Source: Cryobacterium zongtaii (GTDB taxonomy: Bacteria > Actinomycetota > Actinomycetes > Actinomycetales > Microbacteriaceae). Taken from it: a stretch of 64,000 bases of DNA. The notes below the pieces were generated by a model. It saw only the letters and a program-made list of their open reading frames with translations. It was not told where the DNA came from and did no database searches. This document shows, one piece after another, positions 40,685 to 49,629 of the stretch. The position numbers and the translations under genes were made by a program. Location: contig NZ_PPXD01000018.1 of assembly GCF_002909375.1 (NCBI RefSeq), positions 1 through 64,000 of the forward strand, in the 5' to 3' direction. Numbering within the stretch: the stretch's first letter is position 1; each line of letters opens with the position of its first letter.

Positions 40685-41392
40685 GTGATGGCGAATGATC
40701 CGTTCCTGATGGCATCGGATGCCCTGTCCGATAGCGGAGCCCGGATCTCCGAGCTTGCCCGCCCATTCCTGCGGTTTCTGCCCATTTCTGGCGCCTCGAT
40801 CTCGACCTTCGGATCGTTTCTTGGCGCCGAAACAATTTCAGCCACGGATGCCCGCGCCGGGCGTGTGGATGAACTGCAATTCGACCTCGGTGAAGGTCCG
40901 TGCTGGGACGCATTGGTCAACCGGGAACCTGTTCTCGAACCCGACCTTGCCTCCACGACCAGCGTCTCCTGGCCGGCCTTCCTGGACGCCATTCGTGAGG
41001 AGGAGATCGGGGCGATCTTCGCCTTTCCGCTTCTCTTCGGCCCTCTGGAGATCGGCGCCGTCGACCTGTACTCCATAGACCCGGTCTCCCTCACCCCCGA
41101 GCAACAGGGGCAGACGCTCGCCCTCTCAGCCCTGGTGAGCCGGATTATCCTGCGCCACGCCATCAGCACCGACAGCATCCCCGACGATACGACGACATTC
41201 TCACGGCGACTCATCCATCAGGCGACGGGCATGGTCCTCGCCCAACTCGGAACGACCGCCGAGGACGCACACCTGAGCATCCAGGCGCGGGCCTTCGCCG
41301 AGAATCGTCCGATGCGCCAGATCGCCCAGGACGTCATCGAACGGCGGACCCGCTTCACCGCGCTGACCGAGCCGGGCCGATCCCATGAATGA
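40685..41392 (+). CDS. GAF-ANTAR regulator 1
   Basis: This 235-residue protein has an N-terminal GAF domain (SGASISTFGSFLGAETISATD, FDLGEGPCWDALVNREPVLEPDL, GAIFAFPLLFGPLEIGAVDLYS). A C-terminal ANTAR-type three-helix module follows (FSRRLIHQATGMVLAQLGTTAEDAHLSIQARAFAENRPMRQIAQDVIERR). ANTAR domains bind dual-hexaloop RNA and prevent termination. GAGG-rich AGGAGGAATA precedes GTG 40685 and ATG 40688. Its 3' end overlaps the next GAF-ANTAR gene by eight bases. Confidence 0.88.
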   Translation: MMANDPFLMASDALSDSGARISELARPFLRFLPISGASISTFGSFLGAETISATDARAGRVDELQFDLGEGPCWDALVNREPVLEPDLASTTSVSWPAFLDAIREEEIGAIFAFPLLFGPLEIGAVDLYSIDPVSLTPEQQGQTLALSALVSRIILRHAISTDSIPDDTTTFSRRLIHQATGMVLAQLGTTAEDAHLSIQARAFAENRPMRQIAQDVIERRTRFTALTEPGRSHE

Positions 41393-42098
41393 AACGACCC
41401 GCCTCGAATTACTCTTTGATGCCTTCGCCACCTTCGCGGACACCCTCGTTGTCGGATATGACATCCTCGATCTCTTGCAAACCCTGGTGGAGACCTGCCG
41501 CGATCTCCTCGACGTCGATTCCGCCGGAATTCTCCTGGCCAATGCCGCAGACAAGCTCGAGGTCGTCGCCTCCACCAGCGAGGCGAACACCCTCGTGGAA
41601 GTGATGCAAATCGACGCTGACGCGGGGCCCTGCCTGGAGTGCTTCCGCACCCGTGCCGTGGTGTCCTTGCCGGACATCGACGTCGGTTCCTCCCGCTGGG
41701 CAGCGTTCTGCGAAACCGCCCGCTCGCAGGGCATCCACTCGGTCTATGCCATCCCCCTGCGACTCCGGGAGACGACAATCGGCACATTGAATCTCATGCG
41801 GAACGAGCGCGGGGAGCTCAATCAGTACGATATCCGGGCCGCACAGGCCCTCGCCGACGTGGCGACCATCGGCATCCTGCAGGAGCGCACCATCCGTGAT
41901 GCCTCAACGCTTCGCGATCAGCTGCAGAAAGCCCTCTCAAGCCGGATCATCATCGAGCAGGCCAAGGGCGTCGTCGCGGAAACCGCAAATGTGTCGATTG
42001 AGATGGCTTTCGACCTCATTCGCCGACACGCCCGTTCGCACCAGACGTCCCTGAGCCTGGTCGCGCAAAGTCTCGTCGCCCGGGAGCTCAGCCTCTGA
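41385..42098 (+). CDS. GAF-ANTAR regulator 2
   Basis: This 237-residue protein has a GAF domain (DILDLLQTLVETCRDLLDVDSAGILLANAADKLEVVASTSE, DADAGPCLECFRTRAVVSLPDI, YAIPLRLRETTIGTLNLMR). A full ANTAR domain follows (LQKALSSRIIIEQAKGVVAETANVSIEMAFDLIRRHARSHQTSLSLVAQSLV). It starts eight bases before the stop of the first GAF-ANTAR gene, so the two are coupled and may heterodimerise. Targets would be RNAs with paired hexanucleotide loops, and none could be located by eye here. Confidence 0.9.
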   Translation: MNETTRLELLFDAFATFADTLVVGYDILDLLQTLVETCRDLLDVDSAGILLANAADKLEVVASTSEANTLVEVMQIDADAGPCLECFRTRAVVSLPDIDVGSSRWAAFCETARSQGIHSVYAIPLRLRETTIGTLNLMRNERGELNQYDIRAAQALADVATIGILQERTIRDASTLRDQLQKALSSRIIIEQAKGVVAETANVSIEMAFDLIRRHARSHQTSLSLVAQSLVARELSL

Positions 42099-42121
42099 TC
42101 CAACTGCGCGAGACTGGGCAC

Positions 42122-42778
42122 ATGTCTGATCTCACTCTGCGCGGCGGCCTCGGCAGCCATGTTGAGGCCGAAATCGACGTCAAACGATCCAGATTCCTCT
42201 GCAGTCTCGTCAGGATCGACACCGAGGATGCCGCGCGTGCGGCGATCGACGAGGCACGCAAGAAGCATTGGGGCGCTCGCCACCACTGCTCGGCATTCGT
42301 GATCGGGCCGCGGGGCACCCCCGATCAGGTGCGCCGCTCGAATGACGACGGGGAACCATCCGGAACCGCGGGGCGCCCCATGCTGGAGGCGCTGTCGGGA
42401 CGCGGATTGGTCGACTGCCTGGCTGTCGTTACTCGGTACTTCGGTGGCACGCTCCTCGGTGCCGGCGGTCTGGTGCGCGCCTACTCGGACGCCGTGACCA
42501 CCACCATCGATCGGGCCCAGTCCCTCGGGGCGCTCGTGGAACGCGAACGCCGTGAGTTGTTCACGCTCACCCTCCCCCATGCGGATGCGGGCCGCGTCGA
42601 GGCCGAGTTGCGCCAGCGCGGTGTGCTCATCCTGGGCACGGACTATGGGCAGGACGCCGTGCTGCACATCGCCGATGATGACGCCGAGCGGCTCGCCGCG
42701 ATAGTCGCCCACGTAACGGCCGGAAGCGAACACCTGGAGAGCCTCGGCCACGAATGGGTCGACGTCGAACCCGCCTGA
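42122..42778 (+). CDS. YigZ/IMPACT-family protein
   Basis: This 218-residue protein has the IMPACT N-terminal signature: EIDVKRSRFLCSLVRIDTEDAARAAIDEARKKHWGARHHCSAFVIG, RRSNDDGEPSGTAGRPMLEAL, VVTRYFGGTLLGAGGLVRAYSDAV. A DUF1949-type ferredoxin-like C-terminal domain follows. The family is ancient and widespread. Its bacterial role is uncertain, possibly translation- or ribosome-associated. It follows the GAF-ANTAR pair by 23 bp and may share their transcript. Confidence 0.92.
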   Translation: MSDLTLRGGLGSHVEAEIDVKRSRFLCSLVRIDTEDAARAAIDEARKKHWGARHHCSAFVIGPRGTPDQVRRSNDDGEPSGTAGRPMLEALSGRGLVDCLAVVTRYFGGTLLGAGGLVRAYSDAVTTTIDRAQSLGALVERERRELFTLTLPHADAGRVEAELRQRGVLILGTDYGQDAVLHIADDDAERLAAIVAHVTAGSEHLESLGHEWVDVEPA

Positions 42779-42836
42779 CGCCCTGCCGGGGCAACAGAGG
42801 CCTACAGTGGGCTGCATCGCGCCGAAGGGAGATCAT

Positions 42837-43475
42837 ATGTCCGGTCGGATTCACATCGACCACTTCACCACCCTCGACGGGGTCGCCCAGGCTCCCGGCG
42901 GTCCCGACGAAGACACGGATAGCGAATTCGCGTTCGGCGGGTGGCAGGCGCCCCTGCTCGACGACACCGTCGGCGCCCAGGTCGACGCCGGGATCCAGGC
43001 CATGGACGCGCTGCTACTTGGGCGGCGTACCTACGACATCTTCGCGGCGTACTGGCCTCATCAACTCGACGGGCCCGCCGCCGGAATCGCCCGCACGTTC
43101 GACTCGATCCCCAAGTACGTGGCGTCGCGGGGCTCGCCGGAACTCGGCTGGCGCGACTCGCACCTGCTCGGCCGCGATCTCGCCCGGGAGCTGACCGCGC
43201 TGCGCAAGCGGCACCGGGAAATCCACGTGATCGGAAGCATCGATTTCGCCCGCACCCTGGTCGCCGATGGCCTGTTCGACCAGCTGAACCTGTGGGTATA
43301 TCCGATCGTGGTCGGGGCTGGCAAGAGACTGTTCCCCGACGACGGACCCCCGATGGCCCTGGAGCTGCTCGGCGCCGAGCCGGCCTCGGAGAAGGGAGCG
43401 GTTCTCCTCCGGTACGGTCCGACGGGTTCGGTGCCGGCGACGGGCGACATGAGCCGAGAGGATCTCGACACCTGA
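42837..43475 (+). CDS. Dihydrofolate reductase/RibD C-terminal-family protein
   Basis: This 212-residue protein begins MSGRIHIDHFTTLDGVAQAPGGPDED. It contains the family core AMDALLLGRRTYDIFAAYWP, KYVASRGSPELGW, IHVIGSIDFARTLVADGLFDQLNLWVYPIVVGAGKRLFPDDG. These are NADPH-binding reductase folds of unknown substrate. GAAGGGAGAT precedes the ATG. The stop overlaps the next start (TGATG), beginning a three-gene coupled operon. Confidence 0.9.
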   Translation: MSGRIHIDHFTTLDGVAQAPGGPDEDTDSEFAFGGWQAPLLDDTVGAQVDAGIQAMDALLLGRRTYDIFAAYWPHQLDGPAAGIARTFDSIPKYVASRGSPELGWRDSHLLGRDLARELTALRKRHREIHVIGSIDFARTLVADGLFDQLNLWVYPIVVGAGKRLFPDDGPPMALELLGAEPASEKGAVLLRYGPTGSVPATGDMSREDLDT

Positions 43476-44026
43476 TGCCAGCGGCAAGGGTGCGACCAGC
43501 GCGCGCCATCCGGGCCCTTGACCACACGATGTTCGATCGTGTGGGCCGGCCCACGTCGGCCCGGTTCGATCGATCCATGGTCGGCCTGTCCTCGCTTGCC
43601 GATCACGGAAAGCTCTGGGCGGCAGCCGGCGCCGTCCTGGTGGCAACCGGCCACCGGTCCGCCGCCGCGCGCGGCATCACAGCGCTCAGTATCGCGAGCC
43701 TCACCGCCAACCTCTTCGGCAAGCAGTTTTTCGGCGGATCACGCCCCCTGCTCAGTCGTGTTCCCCGTCGTCGTCGGCTTCCGCGGCCACCTACCTCGGC
43801 GACGTTCCCCTCCGGCCACAGCGCCAGCGCCTTCGCCTTCGCGGTGGGGGCATCGCTTGATGACCCCAGGCTCGCCATGGTGTTCGTGCCGATGGCCGTG
43901 GCCGTGGCGTATTCCCGTCTGCACACCGGCTCACACTGGTTTTCCGACGTGGTCGGTGGAGCCCTGCTGGGGACGGCCATCGCGGCGGCCGACGCCGCCC
44001 TCCACCGCCGTCGGGCAGCGTTGTGA
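43475..44026 (+). CDS. PAP2-family lipid phosphatase
   Basis: This protein has 183 residues. The three phosphatase motifs are visible: KQFFGGSRP, SATFPSGHSASAFAFA, and SRLHTGSHWFSDVVGGALLG (His and Asp as catalytic residues). The hydrophobic helices place the active site at the outer membrane face. Substrates are lipid phosphates such as phosphatidate or undecaprenyl pyrophosphate. Coupling to a diacylglycerol-kinase-like gene points to phospholipid or isoprenoid lipid turnover. Confidence 0.9.
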   Translation: MPAARVRPARAIRALDHTMFDRVGRPTSARFDRSMVGLSSLADHGKLWAAAGAVLVATGHRSAAARGITALSIASLTANLFGKQFFGGSRPLLSRVPRRRRLPRPPTSATFPSGHSASAFAFAVGASLDDPRLAMVFVPMAVAVAYSRLHTGSHWFSDVVGGALLGTAIAAADAALHRRRAAL

Positions 44027-44991
44027 CCGGCGAGGGGCTCCGACCTGCGCCCACCGGCGCCGGCCTGTTCCTCGTGATCAATCCGCACTCCGGCCAAACC
44101 AAGCGACGGCCGGACCCGAAACCAATCCTGGACAGCGAAATGCCCGACGCCGTTGTGCATGTCCTCGGCAAGGGCGAGCGCATCTCCGACGTGATGCGTG
44201 CTGCCGTGGGCTCGACCACCCCGCCCACCATCCTGGGCGTGTACGGCGGCGATGGTTCCGTCGCCGCAGCGGCAGAGGTCGCGTTCGAGACCCACCTGCC
44301 CCTGCTCGTGTTGCCGGGTGGCACTCTCAACCACTTCGCGCTCACGGTCGGGATTCCCGATCTCGCGACGGGCATCGCTGCCGCGCAAGCAGGAACCGGA
44401 TCCGCGGTTGACCTCGCAGAAATCGACTTCGGCGATCGCGGCAGGGTCCTCGCGCTCAACACCCTCAGCGTGGGCGTGTACCCCCGGTTCGTCCAGTTCC
44501 GCACCAGGATGGAGCCCACCATCGGCCGGCCGTTGGCGACACTCGCCGCCGCGCTACGTGCCGCATTCACTGCCGCGCCCCTCGACGGCAGTCTTGACGG
44601 CCAGGAACTTCGCGTCTGGTCGATGTTCATCGGAGTCGGGCGCTACGCCCCGCCCCGAGGCGCCCCACTGAAACGGCAGGGATTCGACGACGGGGTCCTG
44701 GATGTCCGGATCCTGCGCTCCACAGCCCGATCCCGCGGACGTGGGTTCCTCTCCCTACTGTCCAGCCGGACCCGCAGTCTCACCGACCACGGTCCGGAGC
44801 CGATGTTCCACGCTCCACGGCACAGCCTCGTGTTCACGCGAACGGCAATCACCCTGCGGTCCAACACCGACAGCGCCCAGTTCTACGCGCATGACGGGGA
44901 AGTTCAGAAGGCGCCACCGTTCATCCCCGGCGGTACGCGCGCGGTGACCGTGCGCGTACTACCGGCGGCAATCGAGATCTACCGCCCGTGA
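44023..44991 (+). CDS. Diacylglycerol-kinase-family lipid kinase
   Basis: This 322-residue protein has the catalytic-domain pattern FLVINPHSG, LGVYGGDGSVAAAAEVA and LLVLPGGTLNHFALTVGIP. GGDGS is the nucleotide-binding signature shared with YegS/DgkB and sphingosine kinases. A beta-sandwich C-terminal domain ends DSAQFYAHDGE. The GTG start overlaps the PAP2 stop (GTGA). The kinase and phosphatase would act in opposite directions on lipid phosphates. Confidence 0.9.
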   Translation: MTGEGLRPAPTGAGLFLVINPHSGQTKRRPDPKPILDSEMPDAVVHVLGKGERISDVMRAAVGSTTPPTILGVYGGDGSVAAAAEVAFETHLPLLVLPGGTLNHFALTVGIPDLATGIAAAQAGTGSAVDLAEIDFGDRGRVLALNTLSVGVYPRFVQFRTRMEPTIGRPLATLAAALRAAFTAAPLDGSLDGQELRVWSMFIGVGRYAPPRGAPLKRQGFDDGVLDVRILRSTARSRGRGFLSLLSSRTRSLTDHGPEPMFHAPRHSLVFTRTAITLRSNTDSAQFYAHDGEVQKAPPFIPGGTRAVTVRVLPAAIEIYRP

Positions 44992-45063
44992 GAACGCTGA
45001 GTATCCGCGCCACTAGGACCTTTGTCGCTGGGACCGGCGACCGGTCGGCAGCACGCTGGAGAC

Positions 45064-45678
45064 ATGATCCGTTCACGATTCGCAGCGAGCCTTGGCACGC
45101 TAGTCCTCCTTGTCTCCGTCGCGGCCTGCTCCAGCGGCGGCGAGAGCACCCCCACACCGACCGCTCCGGACAGCCCGGTCGGGCTGGGCGTGGATGCCGA
45201 GTCGATGCTCGCCGAGTTCGACATCGCGGCGCCCGCCAACGTGGAGGACCTCATCGAGCAGCTCCAGTCGCAGCCACTGGCCGAGCGCCCGGCCGGCCTG
45301 ATGGCCTCCGTGCGGGTCAACGAGCTACTGCTCTCCAGCGGGGACGACGAGGTGGGCGTCCCCCTCCCGACCGACGACTTCCACCTCTCCGTCGCGCCCT
45401 ATCTGAACGACACTCACGACTGCTACTTCCACTCGCTGACGACCTGCGTCGGGGAACTCGCCGACGAGGAGCTGCAGGTGACGATCACCGACGACGCCAA
45501 CAACGAGGTGTTCCTCGACGAGACCGTCACCACGTTTGAGAACGGATTCTTCGATGTGTGGCTCCCGGCCGGGCGCGAGCTCACGATGCGCATCGACGAC
45601 GGTGAGAACACCGCAGAGGTGCCGGTCGGCACCGGCGCGGACGATCCCACCTGTGTCACCACGGTGCAACTGAGTTGA
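45064..45678 (+). CDS. CueP-family metal-binding lipoprotein
   Basis: This 204-residue protein has signal peptide LVLLVSVAAC. The CueP core is HDCYFHSLTTCVGELADEELQVTITDDANNEVFLDETVTTFENGFFDVWLPAGRE, ending PTCVTTVQLS. The conserved Cys-x5-6-Cys pair and the third Cys form the known copper-binding set of periplasmic CueP in enteric bacteria. In Actinobacteria it is an exported lipoprotein, presumably for copper handling. The gene is alone, with no copper regulator beside it. Confidence 0.88.
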   Translation: MIRSRFAASLGTLVLLVSVAACSSGGESTPTPTAPDSPVGLGVDAESMLAEFDIAAPANVEDLIEQLQSQPLAERPAGLMASVRVNELLLSSGDDEVGVPLPTDDFHLSVAPYLNDTHDCYFHSLTTCVGELADEELQVTITDDANNEVFLDETVTTFENGFFDVWLPAGRELTMRIDDGENTAEVPVGTGADDPTCVTTVQLS

Positions 45679-45779
45679 CCGACCGCGGGCGCTCCGAGTT
45701 GCTCTCGCCGCACCACGCGCACCAGACTGGAACCACCGGATCGCTATTGAGTTTTCCGCCTGTGGCTAAGGAGCTCACC

Positions 45780-46802
45780 ATGACCGAACCGAACGACGCA
45801 CGCGTAGGCCTGTACATCGACTTCGACAACATCGTCATCTCGCGCTATCAGCAGCTGCACGGCCGCAACGCCTTCCAGCGCGACGGCATCCGCAACTTCG
45901 ACAAGACGAGCCGGGATGCCGACCCCGAGGTCGCCGCCCGGCTGGCCGCCGCGACGGTGGACTTCAACGCCATCATCGACTTCGCCGCATCCTTCGGCAC
46001 GCTGGTCGTCAACCGCGCATACGCCGACTGGTCGGTGCCCGTGAACGCTAGCTACCAGCGCCAGCTGATGTCCCGCGCGGTGGACCTCACTCAGCTGTTC
46101 ACCACCACCACCCGGGGAACGAAGAACGGCGCCGACATCCGTCTGGCCGTCGACGTGGTCGAAGACCTCTTTCGGCTGCCCGATCTCACCCATGTCATCA
46201 TCATCGCCGGTGACTCCGACTACATCGCCCTCGCCCAGAAGTCGAAGCGGCTGGGCCGCTTCGTCGTCGGCATCGGTGTCGCCGGGTCCACCAGCACCTC
46301 TCTCGCGGCCGCGTGCGACGAGTTCGAGGACTACGACTCGCTGCCCGGAATCGTGAAGGTCACCGCGAACGCCGACGCCGACACCGCCCGTGCGGACAAG
46401 CCCAAGGGTGGCCGCCGAGCTGCCGAACCCGTTGAGGTGGAGCCCGCACCGCCGGCCAGCACGACCCGCAAGCTCACGACAATCCCGATGTTCTCGCACA
46501 CCGACGATTCCCCCTACGACGAGCCGGAAACGGCCGAAGACATCGACCCGCAGTCGCTCGCGACGGAGCTCCTCGTTCGTGCGCTGCAGATCGGTCACGC
46601 CAAGGGCGATGACGACGAGTGGCTGAACACGGGCACGGTCAAGAACCAAATGCGTCGGATGGACCCGTCTTTCAACGAGAAGCCGCTCGGCTTCCGCTCC
46701 TTCACCGACTTCCTCTCCTCACGCAGCGACCTGGCCGAGCTGGCCGAGGACGGCTCGCAGCGCCTCATCCGGCTGCGCCCGGAGGCGAACGCCGGACACT
46801 GA
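45780..46802 (+). CDS. NYN nuclease-domain protein with LOTUS/OST-HTH domain
   Basis: This 340-residue protein begins MTEPNDARVGLYIDFDNIVIS. The PIN-like NYN acidic residues appear in YIDFDN, GADIRLAVDVVED and VIIIAGDSDYIALAQKSKRLGRFVVGIG. A linker of about 70 residues leads to a C-terminal OST-HTH/LOTUS domain (LLVRALQIGHAKGDDDEWLNTGTVKNQMRRMDPSFNEKPLGFRSFTDFLSS). NYN domains are predicted RNases and LOTUS domains bind RNA, so an RNA-processing role is likely. The order is the one seen in bacterial LabA/DUF88-type proteins. Confidence 0.92.
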   Translation: MTEPNDARVGLYIDFDNIVISRYQQLHGRNAFQRDGIRNFDKTSRDADPEVAARLAAATVDFNAIIDFAASFGTLVVNRAYADWSVPVNASYQRQLMSRAVDLTQLFTTTTRGTKNGADIRLAVDVVEDLFRLPDLTHVIIIAGDSDYIALAQKSKRLGRFVVGIGVAGSTSTSLAAACDEFEDYDSLPGIVKVTANADADTARADKPKGGRRAAEPVEVEPAPPASTTRKLTTIPMFSHTDDSPYDEPETAEDIDPQSLATELLVRALQIGHAKGDDDEWLNTGTVKNQMRRMDPSFNEKPLGFRSFTDFLSSRSDLAELAEDGSQRLIRLRPEANAGH

Positions 46803-46886
46803 GCCGTCGGCGTTTCGGGCCCCGCGGCGGGCCCATACCCCCACCTTGCGGGACTAACGACCCAGCGCGGGCCGCGCTGAGCGTGT

Positions 46887-46949
46887 AAATTCAACTGTTG
46901 TGTGAAATTTAACAGGAGAAACTCAGTCGGCTAACCCGGTTCGACTGAG
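46887..46949. promoter_or_regulatory. Leader of the PTS gene: inverted repeats
   Basis: AAATTCAACTGTTGTG-TGAAATTT (46887-46910) has AAATTCA/TGAAATTT ends as a candidate operator. Bases 46922-46949 form an 8 bp perfect stem (CTCAGTCG/CGACTGAG) with a 12 nt loop. The PTS start codon follows 55 bp later. Beta-glucoside PTS genes are often controlled by BglG/LicT antitermination, but no such gene and no clear antiterminator partner sequence were seen here. Confidence 0.4.
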
Positions 46950-47003
46950 CTGTGTACCAAGCGGGAACCACGCGTTTGGCATCCACACCGTAAGGAGATT
47001 CAG

Positions 47004-49043
47004 GTGGCGTCCTCGCCCGCTAAAGACATTATTGAGAGCATCGGAGGGGCCGCGAATGTCGTCGCGCTCACTCACTGTGCCACCCGACTGCGCTTCACAC
47101 TGAAGGACGCATCGGGAATCGACCTGCCGACTGTTGAGGGTATCCCCGCAGTCCTGGGTGCCGTTCCCCAGTCCGGCGACCGCTTCCAGGTCGTCATCGG
47201 CGGCGCGGTCGAGACCGTGTACAACGAGATCCTGGCTCTGCCCGAGATGAAGAAGGTCGGAACGGGCGAAAGCGCCGACGACATCAAGGCCGCCGAGCGC
47301 GCCAAGGGCCCCCGCGGCAAGTTCGCCGGGCTCGACACCTTCTTCGAGGTCCTCTCCGACTCCTTCCGCCCGATCCTGGGCGCGCTGCTGGGCGCTTCGC
47401 TGTTCATCACCTTCATGGCGCTGATGGCCACCCTCGGTGTCATCCCCGCATGGAACGCGCCGGGCGTCACCTTGGAACCGGGCTGGGCGTTCATCAACCT
47501 GATGTGGCAGGGCGTGTTCGTCTTCCTGCCCCTCATGGTCGCCTACAACGCCTCCAAGCGCCTCGGCGCCGACCCGTGGGTCGGCTTCGGCATCATGGCC
47601 GTCGTCATGCTGCCGGGCTTCTCCGCCCTGGCCGCCTCCGACGGAGCCCAGACCGTCTTCGACGGCAAGGCCGCCATCGTCTCGATCTTCGGCCTGCCGC
47701 TGACCGTCACCGACTACAGCTCGCAGGTCTTCCCGCCGCTGCTGATGGCTGCCGCTCTCGGTCTCCTCACCAAGGGCCTGAAGAAGATCATCCCGGCCAG
47801 CGTCCAGCTGATCTTCGTGCCGTTCCTGAGCATGCTCGTCATGATCCCCGTCACGGCCTTCCTCATCGGCCCGATCGGCGTCTTCGGCGGAGCGGCCATC
47901 GGCGAGTTCCTCAAGTCCATCAACGACTTCTCACCGCTCATCTTCGCCATTGTCATCCCACTGGCCTACCCGTTCATGGTTCCGCTGGGCCTGCACTGGC
48001 CGCTGAACGCCGTCATGCTGCTGAACATCCAGTCCTTGGGCTATGACTTCATCCAGGGCCCGATGGGCGCCTGGAACTTCGCCTGCTTCGGTGCCACGGC
48101 CGGCGTACTCTTCCTCGCCATCCGCGCCAAGAACAGCCAGATGAAGCAGACCGCGACGGGTGCTCTTGCCGCCGGTCTCCTCGGTGGTATCTCCGAACCG
48201 TCGCTATACGGCATCCACCTGCGGTTCAAGCGCATCTACCCGCGCATGCTCGTCGGTTGCCTCGTCGGTGGTGTCATCATCGGTCTCGGCGGTGGCGTCA
48301 CGACCAACGCGTTCGTGTTCACCTCGCTGCTGACCATCCCGGCGTTCAACAACATCCCGTTGTACGCACTGGCCGTTGCCGCGTCGTTCTTCACCGCGAT
48401 GATCCTCGTGATCCTCTCCGGCTACCTCTCGCCCGAGCAGAAGGCCGAAGCGGCCGCTCAGCTCGCCGCAGACACGGCTGCTGAAGAAGCCAAGCACGCG
48501 CCCGTCGCCCCGGTTGCCGCACCGGTTGCCGCTGCAGCTACCGCCGCACCTGCCGCCGGCGGCACGGCGACCATGGTCGCCACCGTCCTGGCCACGATCG
48601 GTTCGCCGGTCGCCGGCATCGTCGTCCCGCTCGCCGACGTTCCCGACCCCGTGTTCAGCAAGGGCATCGTCGGACTCGGCGTGGGCGTCGACCCGACCGA
48701 GAACACCGTGTACGCACCCGCCGCAGGCAAGGTCCTGGTCGCTCAGCCGACCGGACACGCCTTCGGACTGATGCTGGACGGCGGCATCGAAATGCTCATT
48801 CACGTGGGCATCGACACCGTCAACCTCGCCGGTAAGGGCTTCGACGTCAAGGTCAAGGCCGGCGACAGGGTCGAGGCGGGTACCCCGCTGGTGACCTTCG
48901 ACCGCGCCGTGATCGAGGAAGCCGGCTACTCGCTGGTCACCCCGGTCCTGGTGACCAACCCGAAGAAGTTCGGCTCGATCGACCAGGCCGCTTCCGGCCA
49001 GGTGAGCGTCGGAAGCCCGCTTCTCACGGTGACCGCCAAGTAA
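47004..49043 (+). CDS. PTS beta-glucoside-family EIIBCA transporter
   Basis: This 679-residue protein carries three PTS domains in B-C-A order. EIIB has Cys25 in LTHCATRLRF. EIIC has about ten helices (SDSFRPILGALLGASLFITFMA; GISEPSLYGIHLRFKR). EIIA has the phosphorylated His about 599 in EMLIHVGIDTVNLAGKGF. It imports and phosphorylates a beta-glucoside, sucrose, trehalose or similar sugar using PEP-derived phosphate from HPr. The exact sugar is not determinable. AAGGAG precedes the GTG. No phospho-glucosidase or regulator gene is adjacent, so the next catabolic step is encoded elsewhere. Confidence 0.93.
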   Translation: MASSPAKDIIESIGGAANVVALTHCATRLRFTLKDASGIDLPTVEGIPAVLGAVPQSGDRFQVVIGGAVETVYNEILALPEMKKVGTGESADDIKAAERAKGPRGKFAGLDTFFEVLSDSFRPILGALLGASLFITFMALMATLGVIPAWNAPGVTLEPGWAFINLMWQGVFVFLPLMVAYNASKRLGADPWVGFGIMAVVMLPGFSALAASDGAQTVFDGKAAIVSIFGLPLTVTDYSSQVFPPLLMAAALGLLTKGLKKIIPASVQLIFVPFLSMLVMIPVTAFLIGPIGVFGGAAIGEFLKSINDFSPLIFAIVIPLAYPFMVPLGLHWPLNAVMLLNIQSLGYDFIQGPMGAWNFACFGATAGVLFLAIRAKNSQMKQTATGALAAGLLGGISEPSLYGIHLRFKRIYPRMLVGCLVGGVIIGLGGGVTTNAFVFTSLLTIPAFNNIPLYALAVAASFFTAMILVILSGYLSPEQKAEAAAQLAADTAAEEAKHAPVAPVAAPVAAAATAAPAAGGTATMVATVLATIGSPVAGIVVPLADVPDPVFSKGIVGLGVGVDPTENTVYAPAAGKVLVAQPTGHAFGLMLDGGIEMLIHVGIDTVNLAGKGFDVKVKAGDRVEAGTPLVTFDRAVIEEAGYSLVTPVLVTNPKKFGSIDQAASGQVSVGSPLLTVTAK

Positions 49044-49057
49044 CACCCCGCACGAAC

Positions 49058-49089
49058 AAAGGTGGGCAGAGATTTCTCTGCCCACCTTT
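49058..49089. terminator. Strong hairpin terminator after the PTS gene
   Basis: AAAGGTGGGCAGAGA and TCTGCCCACCTTT form a 13 bp perfect stem around a short loop, 15 bp after the PTS stop. The A-rich left and T-rich right arms fit an intrinsic terminator that could work in both directions. The thioredoxin gene begins 100 bp later and thus has its own promoter. Confidence 0.88.
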
Positions 49090-49190
49090 GGTGTACCCGC
49101 CGGCGCCGGTCGCCGCCGCCCATGGAATACCGGGGAGGTGCCCACGGTTGTAACCAATTCGTCCGCGACAACCTCAGCAAGGAGACCTAC

Positions 49191-49574
49191 ATGAGCACCC
49201 TCGACGTGACCGAGACCACATTCGGCGAGACCCTGTCAGCCAACGACATTGTTCTGGTGGACTTCTGGGCCGACTGGTGCGGCCCGTGCAAGCAGTTCGC
49301 GCCGACCTATGCGGCGTCCTCCGAGCAGCACCCCGACGTGGTGTTCGCCAAGGTCGAGACCGAAGCCGAACAGCAGCTGTCCGCGGCCGCCGGCATCCAG
49401 TCGATCCCCACGCTGATGGCCTTCCGTGAGGGCGTCCTGGTGTTCTCCCAGCCCGGAGCGCTGCCGCCGGCGGCACTCGAGCAGGTCGTGACCGCGGTCA
49501 AGGCGTTGGACATGAACGATGTGCACCGTCAGGTGGCGGAGCAGAAGGCCGCCCAGCAGACCGCACAGGCCTGA
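49191..49574 (+). CDS. trxA: Thioredoxin
   Basis: This 127-residue protein has the active site DWCGPCK (Cys30, Cys33) and the cis-Pro loop SIPTLMAF. It is a cytoplasmic disulfide reductase. AAGGAG lies eight bases before the ATG. A 20-residue Gln/Ala-rich C-terminal extension beyond the normal thioredoxin length is notable. It follows the PTS terminator and is convergent with an ADC-family gene. Confidence 0.92.
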   Translation: MSTLDVTETTFGETLSANDIVLVDFWADWCGPCKQFAPTYAASSEQHPDVVFAKVETEAEQQLSAAAGIQSIPTLMAFREGVLVFSQPGALPPAALEQVVTAVKALDMNDVHRQVAEQKAAQQTAQA

Positions 49575-49629
49575 CCCCGCGGGCTGGACTGATACGCGGC
49601 GCGAGCCGCCGGGTCACCGCCCAGGTCTG

